From: an uncultured Porphyromonadaceae bacterium
Lineage (GTDB): Bacteria; Bacteroidota; Bacteroidia; Bacteroidales; Muribaculaceae
Assembly (NCBI GenBank): GCA_947178245.1
Contig: CAMWXO010000062.1
Coordinates: 1-8,051, forward strand
Direction: 5' to 3'
Length of the DNA stretch: 8,051 nucleotides
In this document: positions 7,029 through 8,051 of the stretch, in pieces
How the letters are laid out: each line of letters opens with the position of its first letter
Numbering within the stretch: position 1 is the first letter of the stretch
Position numbers and translations under genes: made by a program
The notes under the pieces: generated by a model
Database searches by the model: none
What the model was told of the DNA's origin: nothing
What the model saw: the letters and a program-made list of their open reading frames with translations, nothing else

Positions 7029-7094
7029 GCGGGAAAAACCGCCCCCTGAATACTCTTTTCAGGCTTAAACTACTCTTTAACAACAATCTTCAGG
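7029..7094 (+). promoter_or_regulatory. Possibly structured 5' leader of the HU-CCDC81-like gene
   Basis: Two short hairpins are visible: GCGG/CCGC (7029-7032 with 7039-7042) and CCTGAA/TTCAGG (7045-7050 with 7058-7063, 7-nt loop). A second TTCAGG at 7089-7094, 10 nt before the start codon, could pair with the same CCTGAA instead. The stems are short and no known riboswitch class is recognisable, so this may be chance. Confidence 0.3.
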
Positions 7095-7104
7095 ATAGAC
7101 TGCA

Positions 7105-7878
7105 ATGGATCTCCTACCGCTACATATCGAATATCTGCTGACACGTCACGCCTGCGTGATAGTGCCCGGCGTGGGAGCATTCATCGTCACCGAAAAGGAG
7201 TCATCCTTCGACCCCGAGGCCGGCATTGTCATGCCCCGTCGCCGTGAGATAAGCTTCAACAGCAGCGTAATCACAGACGACGGCCTTCTCTCCCACTCCA
7301 TAGCGCGGCGCGAACACCTGCCCTACGAGGCAGCCCACCGCATGCTCAACGCCATGATCGAGAAACTGAAAGCCGATCTTCAGGCCGAAGGCGAAGCCTC
7401 TATCGGCCTCGTCGGGCGTCTCGTGCGCGATGAAGAAGGATTGGTTTCGTTCATGCCCAAAGGGGAGCGCGCCGCTGCCGAAGTATATCGTGAAGAGCGC
7501 CTCAGGCGTGCGGCCGCACCGGTCGCCGCAGCCTCCACTTCCGCCGGCCCGGCGATATCGGCTGAAGTTGCCGACTCCGACGCGCCGGAAAGCAGCGAGG
7601 CCACGTCAGCAGCCGGACTCCGCTCCATCAGCGTGCCGGCCGATCGCTACGTATTCACTATCAAAAAGAAAGTGGCCCATATTGCGGCGATGTTCGCATT
7701 AGTGCTCACCATCGGCCTCTCGCTCCTAATGCCCGTGAATCATACAGGCGAGCAGAAAGCGGCCGTGATCTCGATAGAAAAGATTTTCCGCACTTTCAAG
7801 GTGGGCAGCGACAAGCCTGACGCAGCGGCGGCGGCCGACAGCGTTGCCGTGAAGAAGGATGAGCGGAAGAATAAGTAA
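7105..7878 (+). CDS. HU-CCDC81-type membrane protein lacking a SPOR domain
   Basis: This is a 257-residue protein. Residues 1-58 (MDLLPLHIEYLLTRHACVIVPGVGAFIV..., then REISFNSSVITDDGLL) fit the bacterial CCDC81-like HU domain 1. Residues 60-130 (IARREHLPYEAAHRMLNAMIEKLKADL, GEASIGLVGRLVRDEEGLVSFMP) fit the paired second HU domain. An Ala/Ser/Glu-rich linker (135-178) follows. One membrane segment (about 190-210, VAHIAAMFALVLTIGLSLLMP) then leads to a ~47-residue, probably periplasmic, Ala/Lys-rich tail. Bacteroidetes proteins of this type commonly end in a peptidoglycan-binding SPOR domain; here nothing SPOR-like is present. The HU-like fold resembles DNA-binding HU, but whether this membrane-anchored form binds DNA is not settled. 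It has its own promoter and is separated from the redox genes by 164 nt. Confidence 0.82.
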   Translation: MDLLPLHIEYLLTRHACVIVPGVGAFIVTEKESSFDPEAGIVMPRRREISFNSSVITDDGLLSHSIARREHLPYEAAHRMLNAMIEKLKADLQAEGEASIGLVGRLVRDEEGLVSFMPKGERAAAEVYREERLRRAAAPVAAASTSAGPAISAEVADSDAPESSEATSAAGLRSISVPADRYVFTIKKKVAHIAAMFALVLTIGLSLLMPVNHTGEQKAAVISIEKIFRTFKVGSDKPDAAAAADSVAVKKDERKNK

Positions 7879-7937
7879 GTTTATCTCGCTGTTGCAGACC
7901 GCGAAAACAAATAAAGATTCAAAAAAGTGCTGAAATA

Positions 7938-7969
7938 TTTGCACGGATGAAAAAAAAGTTGTAACTTTG
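7938..7969 (+). promoter_or_regulatory. Promoter of tRNA-Gly
   Basis: TTTG (7938-7941) and TAACTTTG (7962-7969) match the Bacteroidetes -33 and -7 boxes exactly with a 20-nt gap, the best promoter in the window. Transcription should start near 7976, leaving a tRNA leader of about 24 nt. The -33 box lies inside a small imperfect dyad (GTGC 7927-7930, GCAC 7941-7944). Confidence 0.85.
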
Positions 7970-7999
7970 CATCGCAAAAACGGGAAAACCCCATAGCAT

Positions 8000-8051
<52 letters not shown>

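Noticed and set aside
7927..7944. GTGC...GCAC dyad as a terminator of the HU-like gene
   Set aside because: The stem is only 4 bp, no T tract follows, and it overlaps the tRNA -33 box.

Overview
The window looks like chromosomal DNA of a Bacteroidales bacterium, possibly a Muribaculaceae-type gut species. Three things support this. The -7 boxes have the Bacteroidetes form TAnnTTTG rather than TATAAT. Start codons lack clear Shine-Dalgarno sequences and follow A-rich leaders. Several families are largely restricted to Bacteroidota: a DUF6029-type outer-membrane protein, an Omp28-type lipoprotein and an HU-CCDC81-type protein. Coding regions are fairly GC-rich and the short spacers are AT-rich. 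Every gene is on the + strand. The family assignment is solid; the taxonomic family is inference.

Layout. (1) Bases 2-619 are the C-terminal part of a DUF1846/UPF0371 protein whose start lies outside the window. A strong intrinsic terminator (643-676) follows. (2) A -7 box directly after the terminator (678-685) opens an envelope thiol-redox cluster: a secreted TlpA-like thioredoxin (749-1234), a DUF6029-like beta-barrel (1244-3082), an Omp28-like lipoprotein with a thioredoxin-type CxxC (3082-3921), a full-length DsbD (4029-6080) and an exported TPR protein (6077-6940). Spacing is very tight (9 nt, 1-nt overlap, then a 4-nt ATGA overlap) except for a 107-nt AT-rich gap before dsbD. That gap begins with four tandem TTGAGAA heptamers, the first of which encode the end of the Omp28-like protein. 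(3) A 164-nt spacer carries a 15-bp direct repeat, a good -7 box and a potentially structured leader. It precedes an HU-CCDC81-type membrane protein (7105-7878) that lacks the usual C-terminal SPOR domain. (4) A near-consensus promoter (7938-7969) drives a tRNA-Gly(GCC) that runs off the right edge.

How the genes may work together. DsbD moves electrons from the cytoplasm across the inner membrane. The TlpA-like protein and the Omp28-like lipoprotein both keep CxxC active sites and could be its periplasmic clients. The beta-barrel has a Cys pair (CSGGVC) just before its last strand, which makes it a candidate end substrate. The sequence shows the cysteines and the linkage; the electron relay is inference. 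I found no phage, transposon, CRISPR, toxin-antitoxin or defence genes. The most interesting material is the redox cluster, the SPOR-less HU protein and the regulatory DNA around it.
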